Shown here in pieces: positions 1-9,125 of a DNA stretch of 64,000 nucleotides. The notes beneath the pieces are model-generated. The model saw only the letters and a program-made list of their open reading frames with translations. It searched no databases and was not told the origin of the DNA. The stretch's first letter is position 1. Each line of letters opens with the position of its first letter. Origin of the DNA: GCA-2683825 sp965662355. Lineage in GTDB: Bacteria > Planctomycetota > UBA1135 > GCA-002686595. Where the stretch lies: NCBI GenBank assembly GCA_965662355.1, contig CBFIHP010000016.1, forward strand, positions 62,001 to 126,000. Direction: 5' to 3'. The translations under genes were made by a program, and so were the position numbers.

Positions 1-23
1 GATGGGGCCGGACGTGTGCGGCG

Positions 24-731
24 CTATACCTTCGAATTGGGGCCGCTACCGTCGTCGAGGTGAGGTCGCAGGCGCTCGAGGAGTCTCTTGTGGGCGCGTC
101 GATAGAGCTCCTTGGCCGCTTCCACGGTGTCCCGTTTCATGTGTACGCGCACGTTCTCCCAATCCTCGGCATAGTAGTCGCGCTGCAGGATGACGTCGCG
201 ATAGTCCGTCGGCTGTAAGTCCTCCACGTGGGCATCGACGAGATCGCGAAACTCGTTGCGCACGGCACGCTGCGAAGGCGACAGCTCGTCGGCCGGAAGG
301 TTCAGGTGTTCCTGGGGTGTGTCGTCCTCGGCCGGGAGCGACACGATGCGCTGGGGGGTGCGCTTCTGCGCGTAGTGATAGCTGAGCTTGCTCTTGATCT
401 TGTTCTCGGCGATCTTCGCCAGCCAGGAGAGAATGCTGCCCTGGCTGCGCGGCTCGAGCTCGTGGATTCTCTGCATCGCCACGATGTAGACCTCCTGCAT
501 GAGGTCTTCGGCCTCCAGCTGGGCACCGAGCTGGGCGCCCATGCGAATGCTGATGATCCGTTGCAGGCGCGGTCGGTAGCGCTCGAAGAGCTCGTTCAAC
601 GCCTGCGTATCCCCGGCCTGAACCCTGTGCAGGAGTCCTACCGAGTAGGAGAGCTCGGGTAGGTCCGAAAGCGGCGGTAGCTCTTCGGGACTTCTCCTGT
701 CGCCTTGGGGCTCGTCTACGGGGCCTGTCAT
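24..731 (-). CDS. ECF-like sigma-70 family RNA polymerase sigma factor
   Basis: The 235-residue protein fits the small sigma-70 family factors common in Planctomycetota. Region 2 is visible at about residues 35-125: an AGDTQALNELFERYRPRL start, then AEDLMQEVYIVAMQRI, then an LSWLAKIAENKIKSKLS stretch. A weaker region 4-like helix segment lies at about 175-225 (YRDVILQRDYYAEDWENV). The ATG at 731 is clear. It would direct core RNA polymerase to a specific promoter set, but neither an anti-sigma gene nor target promoters can be identified here. It diverges from the FG-GAP lipoprotein gene, and the shared 306-bp upstream region carries a large inverted repeat. The family call is secure; the regulon is unknown. 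Confidence 0.88.
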   Translation of the reverse strand: MTGPVDEPQGDRRSPEELPPLSDLPELSYSVGLLHRVQAGDTQALNELFERYRPRLQRIISIRMGAQLGAQLEAEDLMQEVYIVAMQRIHELEPRSQGSILSWLAKIAENKIKSKLSYHYAQKRTPQRIVSLPAEDDTPQEHLNLPADELSPSQRAVRNEFRDLVDAHVEDLQPTDYRDVILQRDYYAEDWENVRVHMKRDTVEAAKELYRRAHKRLLERLRPHLDDGSGPNSKV

Positions 732-770
732 CGCTGGCTCTGGATCCTAGGAGTGCGATAATACGTGGCT

Positions 771-878
771 CCGATAATACGCTGCCGCGACAAATTCTCC
801 TCGATTCGCCTCGTGGCATCGCTTTGCCTGGCCCTTGGTGCGAATCGAGGAGAATTTGTCGCGGCAGCGCATTATCGG
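771..878. repeat. 39-bp near-perfect inverted repeat with 30-bp loop
   Basis: The left arm is 771-809 and the right arm is 840-878. Thirty-eight of 39 positions pair (only 779/870 mismatch), around a 30-bp spacer. The arms run from CCGATAATACGCTG inward to CTCGATTCGC. The motif CGATAATAC also occurs directly repeated at 756-764 and 772-780. It lies between the divergent sigma-factor and FG-GAP genes, in no convincing ORF. It could be a palindromic miniature element, a structured RNA or a regulatory cruciform. It lacks a U-tract, so a simple terminator is less likely, and a terminator would be misplaced in a divergent promoter region. The rest of 732-1037 shows only a possible -10 box. Confidence 0.85.
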
Positions 879-1014
879 GACCGGCGTCGGCCCGTCAGCC
901 CAGGTGTGGGTCAAGAAAGGTGAATTGCTACCAGTTTTCGCGTGGTGCGGGCGCGGTTTGCGAATGACAAGGAGGAGGCCGGCCTGGTCGCCGGGCCATT
1001 CTCCGGTGGGCTCG

Positions 1015-1020
1015 TATAAT
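1015..1020 (+). promoter_or_regulatory. Possible -10 box (TATAAT) upstream of the FG-GAP gene
   Basis: A perfect TATAAT hexamer lies 17 bases before the ATG at 1038 in otherwise GC-rich sequence. No good TTGACA-like -35 is seen at the usual distance, and the predicted leader would be only about 10 nt. This is a weak call based on one motif. Confidence 0.3.
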
Positions 1021-1037
1021 TGGGGTGCACCAAAACG

Positions 1038-4000
1038 ATGTCCCAACGCATAGACCTCCTGCGAATTCCCTGGGTCGCGCTGTCGGTTACCCTCCTTCCG
1101 CTGACAGGCTGCGGCTCAGGGATTTTCGCCATCGCCTCCGAATCGGATCCCGGCCCCACGGGGACGACACCGGTCGTGGCCAGCCTGAGCCTGCAGAACT
1201 CGCGTGTCGGCCCCGCCCAGCTCCATCTGCGGATCGTCGCGGAAGCATCGTCGGAGAGTCTGGACGTGAGCGCCTACTTCGCCGGTGTCGACGGGCTCGA
1301 GAACATCGCCGGGGCCTCGGGTCTCGTGGCAGCGCCTGCACCCGGCGCTCTGCACACCATCGATTGGGACTTCACCGATGTCTTTTCCCCCGGTCGGCTT
1401 TGGGAAGACGTCGAGGTCTTCGTAGCGCCGCGTTCCCAAGAGGAGGCGCAGATCCTCCAGACGGCAGCGGAGGGTGTCAACTTCGTGCGCGTCGACCTGG
1501 GCGATGCCCCGCCCGAGGTCGAGCTCGAGGTCGCGGGTGTTTCGGCGGGAGCCCCGGACATACCCGAGCTGTCCGGTATCATCGCCTTGAACCTGATCCT
1601 GCGCGACAGCTCCAACGACGAGGTCGACGTGTTCGTGGAGTTCTTCGCAGCGGATGGCAGCTACCAACCCGCGCGGCCCGCGGGTTTCCCGGACGAGGAG
1701 CCGACACCCACCGTTTCGATCGGCGCTGTCACCGCCCTCGATTCAGGAACCCAGGTGACCTTCGCCTGGGATTCGAGCGCCGACATAGCTGGAGCGGAAC
1801 GTGAGACCCACTTGCGGGTGCGCTTGCGCGAGGTGGTGGCTCCGAATCTTGGGAGTCCGGACGTGCTGTCTTCCACTTTGTCCGTGGACAACAATATCCC
1901 ACCGGGCATCGAGCTCTCCGCGGTCGATCTCGTCTTGAGCCCCGATGGTGTCGGCGGTGTCGCACTGCCCCTCACGGTGACCGATCCCGACCGCGAGCCC
2001 GTGGGCGTGCTCTTGCAGTGGACCCCGGTTGGAGAGGCCTTCCCGCCTTTGCCCACGACGGCCGAAGAGCTCGTGGCGCTGCGTGAGGATCCGGCGATGC
2101 GTCGTCTGCTGCGCATTGCCAGTGAATGGCCTAGCACCTATACCGGAATCCTCGTCAGCGGACGCGACGCCGAGTCCGTGCGCTTACCCGAGCTGGCGAC
2201 CACGGCAGCTCCGCTGGTCTCGCGCAACGGGAATGCACGTCTGGCCCTCGTGGGGCGAACGCTCGAGGTGCTCGCTCCAGGCAACCGTCTGCGCGCGTTG
2301 CCCCATCCCGCGGAACGTGTTCAAGTCCAGCCGCTCGCGGGAGGTCCAGTCTCGACCGGTGGCGAGGGCATCTCACTCGAGTCGGACGGTGCCGATGGCT
2401 TCCGGCTGGTTCGCTGTTCGCTCGTTTCCGGCAGCGAGCTCGAGCTCTTGGCCGAAGGCCTGGGCGAACCCCGGCTCATGACATGGGAACAGGGGGGCGA
2501 GGCCCTGTTGATCGTTTCGAGCCCACTGGGCGCATCAGGGGGCTGGGAGATCTCGCGTTATTCGATCGAGGGCGGTGATCTGCGCGTCCTGATCTTGGCC
2601 AACGATACGGTCGTTGCGGGAACGCCGCGCGGGCTCGCAAGTCTCGCGCCCGGTGAATGCTATCTCAGCGTCGAGAAATCCATCGTGCGTATCAACTATG
2701 GCGTCAGCGTCAGCTCGGCCGTCTTTCGCGACTACGCTCGATCGGCGGTGCCCACCACGCCATGGGGCCTCGCGGTGGATCCGCGCGTGCCGCGCGGCCT
2801 GTTTTGTGCGCATCCCGACCACGACCGGATCGTGACCATCGATGTCGATACGGGGGAGGAATCTCCGTTGCCTCTTGGTGCCGTTCGGGTCGCCCGGCCG
2901 ACCGCCCTGATCCTGGACGGGCACGAGCAGCTCTTCGTCATTACCGATGAAGACAACGCGGATGGTGAACTCGAGCTAGCCAGCTTGCTCCTCGAGCCGG
3001 AGCTGGATCGAGACGACGATGGACATGGCGAATTGGCCTTGGACGTCCTCGAACGCGGCCTTCCCCAGGGCACACCGCGTCTGGGGCTAGCAGGCGAAAC
3101 CAGGACTCTCGTACTTGCGGAGGCCGGCACGAGCTTCGCCGGTGGTGGAGTGGAACAGGTGCGGACGATAACGGACTTCGACCCGAGTGAGTCGAGCGTG
3201 TCGCTGGATCGTGCGCTCGACCCTGTTGCACCTGGACGACGATGGCGTATCCACGACCGCGTCGACGGTCTGGTGGCCGAGCCTGACGGAACGCGCGTGA
3301 CGTTTACGTGGGACACGAGCGATGTTTCCGGTGAGAGTCTCGTGCTCCTGCGCGCGATCGCCTTCGATCAGGATGCCGGCCCCATCAGCAGCTCCGTGCC
3401 ACGGGAGTTGGCACCCTCCGAGATCCTGCGCAACGTGCCCTTCAACGTCACTCCGGGGAGTTCCCCGCGTTGGGTCGATCTCGACGGAGATGGCGATCGG
3501 GATGTCGTCCTGCTTCGTAACTCGCCCGTCGGCCTGGAGCTCTACGAGCAGGCTCGACCGCGCACGTTTCAGTTCGCAGGCAGTCTGCCGGGAAACGCGG
3601 CTTTCGATCTCGCAGCCGATTTCAATGGCGACGGCTACGCCGACCTCGCGCATGCAGGCAGCATCCGTCTGCAGGATTCCGGCGCCCCCTTCACGTTCCT
3701 CTCGGGTGTGAGTCTCGGCCAGCGTGTCTCCGCCGTTGGCGACCTCGATCGCGACGGGAACCTGGATGCGCTCGTACTCGCTACGGAATGCACGACGGTG
3801 TACATGGGGCAGGGGGACGGTAGCTTCCAGGAGCTCCCCGTCGATCTGGACCGGCGTACCGGAGTGGCTGTGGGGGACTTGGACCTCGATGGACTTCTGG
3901 ATCTCGTCATGCTGGGACCGGGGTCTTTTGCTCCGCCGGATTCCCTGTCGTACGGGGACCGCGTCGAAGTGCACTTGCAGCGTGAAACGAACCTCTTCGA

Positions 4001-5477
4001 ATCCGTTTCGGACTACCGCTTCATCGTGGGCGATTTCGTGCGCGATTTCGAACTGGACGACATCGACGGTAACGGCACCCTCGACCTGGCGTTGGCCAAG
4101 GAGGACTCGGGAACCGATCCCGGCGAGGTGCGCATCTATCTCGATCTGCATGCCCAGGGCCAGGCAGGAGGCTTCCAGCCGAGCTTCGTCGCGTCACCTG
4201 CATTCGACGCTCTCGATTCCATAGCGCTTCAGCTGGCCGACCTCGACCAGGATGGGCACCGCGACCTGATCGTCACCAATCTCGCGGGCGGAACGAACAA
4301 TGTCGGTCAAGACAATACCGTCGCCTACGACCAGACATCACCGGGAAGTTTCGACTCCACGCCGCGGCGCCTCAGCGATTTCAACGTGTTCTTCGACCTG
4401 AAGAGCGAGGCCTTCCTGGATGTTGACGGCGACGGTCGCATCGATCGAACCGGCTCGCCCGTGCGCTTCCGCGAGTCGTTACGCGTTTTCGTGGCTGGTG
4501 GAGGGTTGGTCGATCCACTCGGCAACATGAGCCGCTGCGTGGCCGACTTCGATAGAGATGGCGACGCGGACATCCTCTGGGTCGCCGGCTCCTCAGCCGA
4601 CGAGCTGCGTCTGTATCCCCAGAGCCGCTATGGCGACTCCTCGAATCGACGCACCTTCGCGACGTCTCCACTCAAGACCCTGCGGTCGGGAGATCTGGAT
4701 GGGGACGGAGACATCGATGTGGCCGCCTTGGGGGCCGTCGGGAACGGCAATGCCGTGGTCACCGTGCTCCAGAGCGCGGCGGGGTTGAGCGAAGATATCG
4801 CGATTCGAGATGCTTTCATCTCCGGTGAAGCACACGAGCTCGGGATCTTCGACATCGACGGGGACGGCACGCCGGAACTCCTGGTCGGAGCGGACGTACA
4901 CCAGCTCTTCCAGCGTCGGGTCAATGGGTACGTCGAGGTCGCACGCTTCGGGCGTGGAGCCGATCGCGAACTGGGGGACATCGACGCCGACGGGGATCTC
5001 GACGTGATCGAAGCCGATGCCGCGGGTCTACTGCTACATGAACAGACCGAGCCCTTCACCTTCGTGACGCGTACGCTGCTCGCCGGCATCAGCGACCCAC
5101 CCCGCGGGCTCTTCGATGTGGATGTCGATGGCCGTGTCGATGCAACCCTGGCCGGAGCGGGAATCGACGTTTGGTTCCAGGAACCCGACCGTGGTTTCAC
5201 GCCAGTGAAGGTGGTCGCGTCGGCCTCGATTCCCGGTACGCCTCTCGAGCTTGACGACGTCGACCGCAACGGGTTGCCCGACGTGCTGGCCCACGGACTC
5301 GGTCCGGAGCTCTTACTGCAGGCATCCCCGCGCTTGTTCCGGGCCTTCCTTCCGCCCGGCGGATTGGGCAGTGCGCGTGGCATCTATGTCGACTACGACG
5401 GTGACGGCCGGAAGGACTTTGTGGACGACGGCCTCTTCGGCAGCGAAGAGCTGACGATCTATTTCGGCGAACGTTGA
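1038..5477 (+). CDS. Giant FG-GAP/VCBS-repeat lipoprotein
   Basis: The 1479-residue protein is secreted or surface-attached. The ATG at 1038 opens a lipoprotein signal peptide ending in LPLTGC. A longer reading from a TTG at 1020 adds six residues and is less likely. The first half (to about residue 800) has beta-rich, Ig-like segments that I cannot name. The second half (about 815-1475) carries roughly fourteen calcium-type motifs such as DLDGDGDRDV, DFNGDGYADL, DLDRDGNLDA and DYDGDGRKD, spaced as in FG-GAP/VCBS beta-propeller blades. Such proteins act in adhesion or extracellular binding, but no ligand can be named. It is followed after 7 bases by a sulfatase gene, so the two may be co-transcribed. 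Confidence 0.85.
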   Translation: MSQRIDLLRIPWVALSVTLLPLTGCGSGIFAIASESDPGPTGTTPVVASLSLQNSRVGPAQLHLRIVAEASSESLDVSAYFAGVDGLENIAGASGLVAAPAPGALHTIDWDFTDVFSPGRLWEDVEVFVAPRSQEEAQILQTAAEGVNFVRVDLGDAPPEVELEVAGVSAGAPDIPELSGIIALNLILRDSSNDEVDVFVEFFAADGSYQPARPAGFPDEEPTPTVSIGAVTALDSGTQVTFAWDSSADIAGAERETHLRVRLREVVAPNLGSPDVLSSTLSVDNNIPPGIELSAVDLVLSPDGVGGVALPLTVTDPDREPVGVLLQWTPVGEAFPPLPTTAEELVALREDPAMRRLLRIASEWPSTYTGILVSGRDAESVRLPELATTAAPLVSRNGNARLALVGRTLEVLAPGNRLRALPHPAERVQVQPLAGGPVSTGGEGISLESDGADGFRLVRCSLVSGSELELLAEGLGEPRLMTWEQGGEALLIVSSPLGASGGWEISRYSIEGGDLRVLILANDTVVAGTPRGLASLAPGECYLSVEKSIVRINYGVSVSSAVFRDYARSAVPTTPWGLAVDPRVPRGLFCAHPDHDRIVTIDVDTGEESPLPLGAVRVARPTALILDGHEQLFVITDEDNADGELELASLLLEPELDRDDDGHGELALDVLERGLPQGTPRLGLAGETRTLVLAEAGTSFAGGGVEQVRTITDFDPSESSVSLDRALDPVAPGRRWRIHDRVDGLVAEPDGTRVTFTWDTSDVSGESLVLLRAIAFDQDAGPISSSVPRELAPSEILRNVPFNVTPGSSPRWVDLDGDGDRDVVLLRNSPVGLELYEQARPRTFQFAGSLPGNAAFDLAADFNGDGYADLAHAGSIRLQDSGAPFTFLSGVSLGQRVSAVGDLDRDGNLDALVLATECTTVYMGQGDGSFQELPVDLDRRTGVAVGDLDLDGLLDLVMLGPGSFAPPDSLSYGDRVEVHLQRETNLFESVSDYRFIVGDFVRDFELDDIDGNGTLDLALAKEDSGTDPGEVRIYLDLHAQGQAGGFQPSFVASPAFDALDSIALQLADLDQDGHRDLIVTNLAGGTNNVGQDNTVAYDQTSPGSFDSTPRRLSDFNVFFDLKSEAFLDVDGDGRIDRTGSPVRFRESLRVFVAGGGLVDPLGNMSRCVADFDRDGDADILWVAGSSADELRLYPQSRYGDSSNRRTFATSPLKTLRSGDLDGDGDIDVAALGAVGNGNAVVTVLQSAAGLSEDIAIRDAFISGEAHELGIFDIDGDGTPELLVGADVHQLFQRRVNGYVEVARFGRGADRELGDIDADGDLDVIEADAAGLLLHEQTEPFTFVTRTLLAGISDPPRGLFDVDVDGRVDATLAGAGIDVWFQEPDRGFTPVKVVASASIPGTPLELDDVDRNGLPDVLAHGLGPELLLQASPRLFRAFLPPGGLGSARGIYVDYDGDGRKDFVDDGLFGSEELTIYFGER

Positions 5478-5484
5478 TGCCGAG

Positions 5485-7056
5485 ATGGCATCATTTCGGG
5501 CCATGCGTGCCCTCTTTTCTCTTTTTGCTCTCGCCGTAGGCCTCATTCTCGTTCCGTTCTCTGGCTGTGCAGCCCCGCACGGAGCATCGCGCGCGGGCAA
5601 GCGTCCGAACGTGCTCTTCCTGATGGCCGATCAGCTGAGGGGTGACTTCCTCGGCTGTTCGGGGAACCCGGCGGCCTCGACACCCAACATCGATCGCCTG
5701 GCGCGCGACGGGGCGAATTTCATTCGCGCGTATTCGTCGACGCCGTCCTGCACTCCGGCCCGGGCGGCGGTGCTCACCGGCCTTTCGCCCTGGGGGCATG
5801 GCATGTTGGGCTACCACCGGGTGCGCGAGCAGTACGAGTTCGAGTTGCCGGTGCTCTTTCGCGAGGCGGGTTGGCAGACGCATCAGGTAGGCAAGAACCA
5901 CTTCCATCCCCAGCGCAATCCACACGGCTACGAACAGATCGAGCTGGACGAGTCGGGTCGTGTGCGCGACGAGGGCTTCACGTCGGACTACCGGCAGTGG
6001 TTCGCTCAGGTGGCGCCGGGTGTCAATCCGGATGCGACGGGGATCGGGTGGAACGACTATCGTGCCGGCGTGTATGTGTTGCCGGAAGAGCTTCATCCAA
6101 CGCACTGGACCGCGGATCGCGCCGTGACGTTCCTGGACCAACGCGAAGACGATCGGCCTTTCTTCATGAAGGTCAGTTTCGCGCGGCCCCACAGTCCCTA
6201 CGATCCGCCGGCGCGTTTCCTTGATCGCATCGATCCGGAACTCGTGCCCGCGCCCTTCGAGGGCGAGTGGTCCGACGCGCAATTTGGCTCGATCGTGGAT
6301 CCGAAGGCATACACCGCGGCGCGCAACGCCCTACCCGAAGAGGTCGCACTGCGATCGCGGCGTCACTATCTCGCCAGCCTGGCCTTCGTGGACGAGGCGA
6401 TCGGGCGCATTCTCGATGCCCTCGAGCGTTCGGGCGAGCTCGACAACACCGTGATCCTGTTCACCTCCGACCACGGAGACATGCTGGGGGACCATCACCT
6501 GTGGCGCAAGACGTACGCCTACGAGGGATCGGCGCGAATCCCGATGGTCCTCTGGTGGGGGAGCGACGTCGTCGAGCTCCCGCGGGGTCAGGTTCGGGAC
6601 GAACCGGTCGAGTTGCGCGACGTGCTCCCCACCTTCCTGGAAGTGGCAAACCTCGCGATTCCGGCGAGTGTGGAGGGGGCCAGCATGCTCTCGCTCCTGC
6701 GCGGGGTAGAATCCTGGCGCCAGTGGATCGACCTCGAGCACGCGACCTGCTACTGGCCTGGCAACGCGTGGACAGCGCTGGCTGGGGCCAAGATGAAATA
6801 CATCTATCACGCCTACGAAGGGCGCGAGTCGCTCTTCGACATCGACGCGGATCCCGGGGAAACACGGGACCTCGCCCGTGATTTACGCTATTTCGGCGAA
6901 CTTGCCCTGTGGAGGGCGCGCATGATCGAACACCTCGAGCCGCGTGGGGAGCCCTGGGTCGTCGCCGGGGCCGAGGGCGCCGACGGGCAATCGGGGCTCG
7001 AACTGGGCGTGCGCAAGGAAACGATTCTCCTGCGGCCCCGGACCGCTTCCCGGTAG
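5485..7056 (+). CDS. Formylglycine-type sulfatase, lipoprotein
   Basis: The 523-residue protein is an arylsulfatase-family enzyme. A hydrophobic leader ends at FSGC (Cys28), suggesting a lipid-anchored secreted protein. The N-terminal metal-site strand NVLFLMADQLRGD follows at residues 42-54. The sulfatase signature CTPAR is at 89-93, with Cys89 as the residue expected to become formylglycine. TSDHGDMLGDHHLWRK, near residue 330, supplies further metal and substrate residues. Family members hydrolyse sulfate esters, in Planctomycetota often those of sulfated polysaccharides; the substrate here is unknown. An in-frame ATG at 5503 would shorten the leader by six residues and is equally plausible. 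It lies 7 bp after the FG-GAP gene. No sulfatase-maturing enzyme is visible in the window. Confidence 0.93.
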   Translation: MASFRAMRALFSLFALAVGLILVPFSGCAAPHGASRAGKRPNVLFLMADQLRGDFLGCSGNPAASTPNIDRLARDGANFIRAYSSTPSCTPARAAVLTGLSPWGHGMLGYHRVREQYEFELPVLFREAGWQTHQVGKNHFHPQRNPHGYEQIELDESGRVRDEGFTSDYRQWFAQVAPGVNPDATGIGWNDYRAGVYVLPEELHPTHWTADRAVTFLDQREDDRPFFMKVSFARPHSPYDPPARFLDRIDPELVPAPFEGEWSDAQFGSIVDPKAYTAARNALPEEVALRSRRHYLASLAFVDEAIGRILDALERSGELDNTVILFTSDHGDMLGDHHLWRKTYAYEGSARIPMVLWWGSDVVELPRGQVRDEPVELRDVLPTFLEVANLAIPASVEGASMLSLLRGVESWRQWIDLEHATCYWPGNAWTALAGAKMKYIYHAYEGRESLFDIDADPGETRDLARDLRYFGELALWRARMIEHLEPRGEPWVVAGAEGADGQSGLELGVRKETILLRPRTASR

Positions 7057-7113
7057 CTATCATCTCGGGCCCGAAAACAGAAGCGAAGAAGCGAGAGTCC
7101 GACGCACTACCCA

Positions 7114-8325
7114 ATGAACCCCCAAGCCCACGATCCGAGCCTCTGGCGCGATCGGTTTCCGATCCTCGAGCGCTGCTCGTATCTCGTAAACCACAGCCTC
7201 GGCGCGATGCCGGCCACCGTGCACGACAAGTTGCAGCACTATGCAACGCGCTGGGGCGAGTCCGGTGTACGTGCCTGGGCCGAAGAGGGCTGGTGGGAAG
7301 CCCCGCTGACCGTCGGCAACCAGGTAGGCAGCTTGATGAACGCTCCCGAGGGAACGGTGGCGATGCATCAGAACGTCTCGATGATCGAATCGATCGTCGC
7401 CTCGGCCATGGACTTCTCCGGCAAGCGCAACAAGATCGTCTACTCCGAACTGAACTTTCCGACGGTCATGTACGTGTGGGAAGGCATGCGGCGCCACGGT
7501 GCTCGGATTCACACCGTCGAGAGTGCCGATGGGATCAGCATTCCGACCGAGGCGATGCTGGAGGCCATCGACGAGGAGACGCTCATCGTTCCGATCAGCC
7601 ACGTGTTGTTCAAGAGCTCCTATCAACAGGATGCCGAGGCCATCTGCAAGCGCGCCCGCGAGGTCGGGGCGCTCGTATTGCTCGACGCCTATCAATCCCT
7701 CGGAACCGTGCCGATCGATGTGCAGGCCCTTGGTGTCGACATGGTCTGCGGCGGTTCGGTCAAGTGGCTGTGCGGCGGTCCCGGGGCGGCGTACTTGTAC
7801 GTGCGACCGGGTTTGATCGAGAACTTCTCCCCGTGCATCACCGGTTGGGCAGCCCACGCCGAGCCCTTCAAGTTCGAAACCGGTGCACAGCGCTACAACG
7901 AACAGGGTCAGTGGCGCCTGTTGAACGGCTCACCCGCGGTGCCGGCATTGATCGCGGCCACTGCGGGTCACGAGATCATCAAGGAAGTCGGCGTACAGAA
8001 GATCCGTGACCACTCCGTGCAGTTGACCGAACGCCTGCGCCAGAACATGCTCGAGCGTGGCTTCCGCATTCCGAGCCCCGAGGATCCCGAGCGCCGCGGC
8101 GGCACGTTGACGATCGGCCTGAACGACGACGAGGTCGGACCGGCCTTCGTCGAAGCCCTCAACGCGAACCACATCCTGGTCGACCACCGGCCCGGCGCCG
8201 GCCTGCGCGTTAGCCCGCACTTCTACACGCGTGCGGAAGAGCTCGAGGAATTCGCCGCAGTGATGAGCGAGCTGCGCGAGAAACGCAGCTGGGAGCGTCA
8301 TCTCGGCAGCGTGGGCGCCTACTAG
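7114..8325 (+). CDS. Kynureninase-like aminotransferase class V PLP enzyme
   Basis: The 403-residue protein has the fold-type I PLP architecture of class V aminotransferases. The opening VNHSLGAMP resembles kynureninase. LLDAYQSLGTVPID carries the PLP-pyridine aspartate. CGGSVKWLCGGPGAAYLYV places the Schiff-base lysine at about Lys217 in a context close to kynureninase (K-x-L-x-GGPG). The C-terminal PGAGLRVSPHFYTRAEEL is typical of the small domain. Kynureninase cleaves kynurenine to anthranilate and alanine, but no other kynurenine-pathway gene is here, so a related activity such as a lyase or desulfurase remains possible. It is followed after 5 bases by a dienelactone hydrolase gene. Confidence 0.82.
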   Translation: MNPQAHDPSLWRDRFPILERCSYLVNHSLGAMPATVHDKLQHYATRWGESGVRAWAEEGWWEAPLTVGNQVGSLMNAPEGTVAMHQNVSMIESIVASAMDFSGKRNKIVYSELNFPTVMYVWEGMRRHGARIHTVESADGISIPTEAMLEAIDEETLIVPISHVLFKSSYQQDAEAICKRAREVGALVLLDAYQSLGTVPIDVQALGVDMVCGGSVKWLCGGPGAAYLYVRPGLIENFSPCITGWAAHAEPFKFETGAQRYNEQGQWRLLNGSPAVPALIAATAGHEIIKEVGVQKIRDHSVQLTERLRQNMLERGFRIPSPEDPERRGGTLTIGLNDDEVGPAFVEALNANHILVDHRPGAGLRVSPHFYTRAEELEEFAAVMSELREKRSWERHLGSVGAY

Positions 8326-8330
8326 CTACG

Positions 8331-9101
8331 TTGGGTATCCGCTCCGAAACCATTCGCTTCTCCAGCGCGTCGAAAGGTGACGGAGAAGGTGAGATCGAGG
8401 GTCATCTCGTCCTCGACGCATCGGCAACCGAAGAAGCCCCCGGCATCGTTCTGATCCACGAGGTCTTCGGGCTCGACGCGCACATGCGCTCGGTCGCGCG
8501 ACGCTTCGCGGAGGCCGGATGTCACGTGTTGATTCCGGATCTCTACAGCCGCGCCGGTGTCCCCGGTGTCGCCAGTACCGAGGCCGACCCCGCGCCGATC
8601 TGGGAGCTCGAGACGATTCGCGAGGCCGTGCGCGAGTTGCCGGATCGTCGGGCCTTGGCGGACATCGACGCGGCCGCCAGGGTCCTCTCCGAACGGCCCG
8701 AGGTCGATGGCGATCGTATCGCGGCCATCGGTTTCTGTATGGGGGGGACGTTGGCCTTTCTCAGCGCTTGCACCTCGCGTCGTTTCGCGGGCTGCGTCAG
8801 TTTCTACGGGCGCGTGCTCTACCCCGAGTTGTCGGCGGCCAAGCCGATCCAGCCGCTCGAGCTGGCGTTGAATCTCGACCGTCCGCTACTCGCCTTCTTC
8901 GGCGAAAAAGATGAGGGCATTTCCCTCGAGGATGTCGAGCGTCTGCGCACGACCCTGGCCGCCGGCGCCAAGAACTTCGAGGTGGTTTGCTATCCCGAAG
9001 CCAAGCACGGCTTCTTCAACAATCTGCGCCCGAACTTCGATGCCCGGGCGGCGGGAGACGCCTGGGAGCGCACGTTGAAGTTCATCGAAGAGGATCTCTA
9101 G
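8331..9101 (+). CDS. Dienelactone hydrolase family protein
   Basis: The 256-residue alpha/beta hydrolase has the dienelactone hydrolase triad: Cys136 in GFCMGGT, Asp194 in GEKDEG and His226 in EAKHGFFN. PGIVLIHEVFGLDAHMRSVARRFAEAG (in shorter form PGIVLIHEVFGL) is the usual N-terminal core. The family hydrolyses lactones or esters, classically in aromatic ring-cleavage pathways. The only start near the N-terminus is a TTG at 8331, five bases after the upstream PLP-enzyme stop. No ATG or GTG in frame fits before residue 52, so TTG is accepted with some doubt. Close spacing suggests co-transcription with the PLP enzyme. Confidence 0.88.
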   Translation: MGIRSETIRFSSASKGDGEGEIEGHLVLDASATEEAPGIVLIHEVFGLDAHMRSVARRFAEAGCHVLIPDLYSRAGVPGVASTEADPAPIWELETIREAVRELPDRRALADIDAAARVLSERPEVDGDRIAAIGFCMGGTLAFLSACTSRRFAGCVSFYGRVLYPELSAAKPIQPLELALNLDRPLLAFFGEKDEGISLEDVERLRTTLAAGAKNFEVVCYPEAKHGFFNNLRPNFDARAAGDAWERTLKFIEEDL

Positions 9102-9125
9102 CCTTTCTGTGGTACGCTCCAAAAC

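Noticed and set aside
5478..5502. Possible frameshift joining the FG-GAP gene and the sulfatase
   Set aside because: The first gene ends with a normal TGA and the second has its own start and signal peptide.
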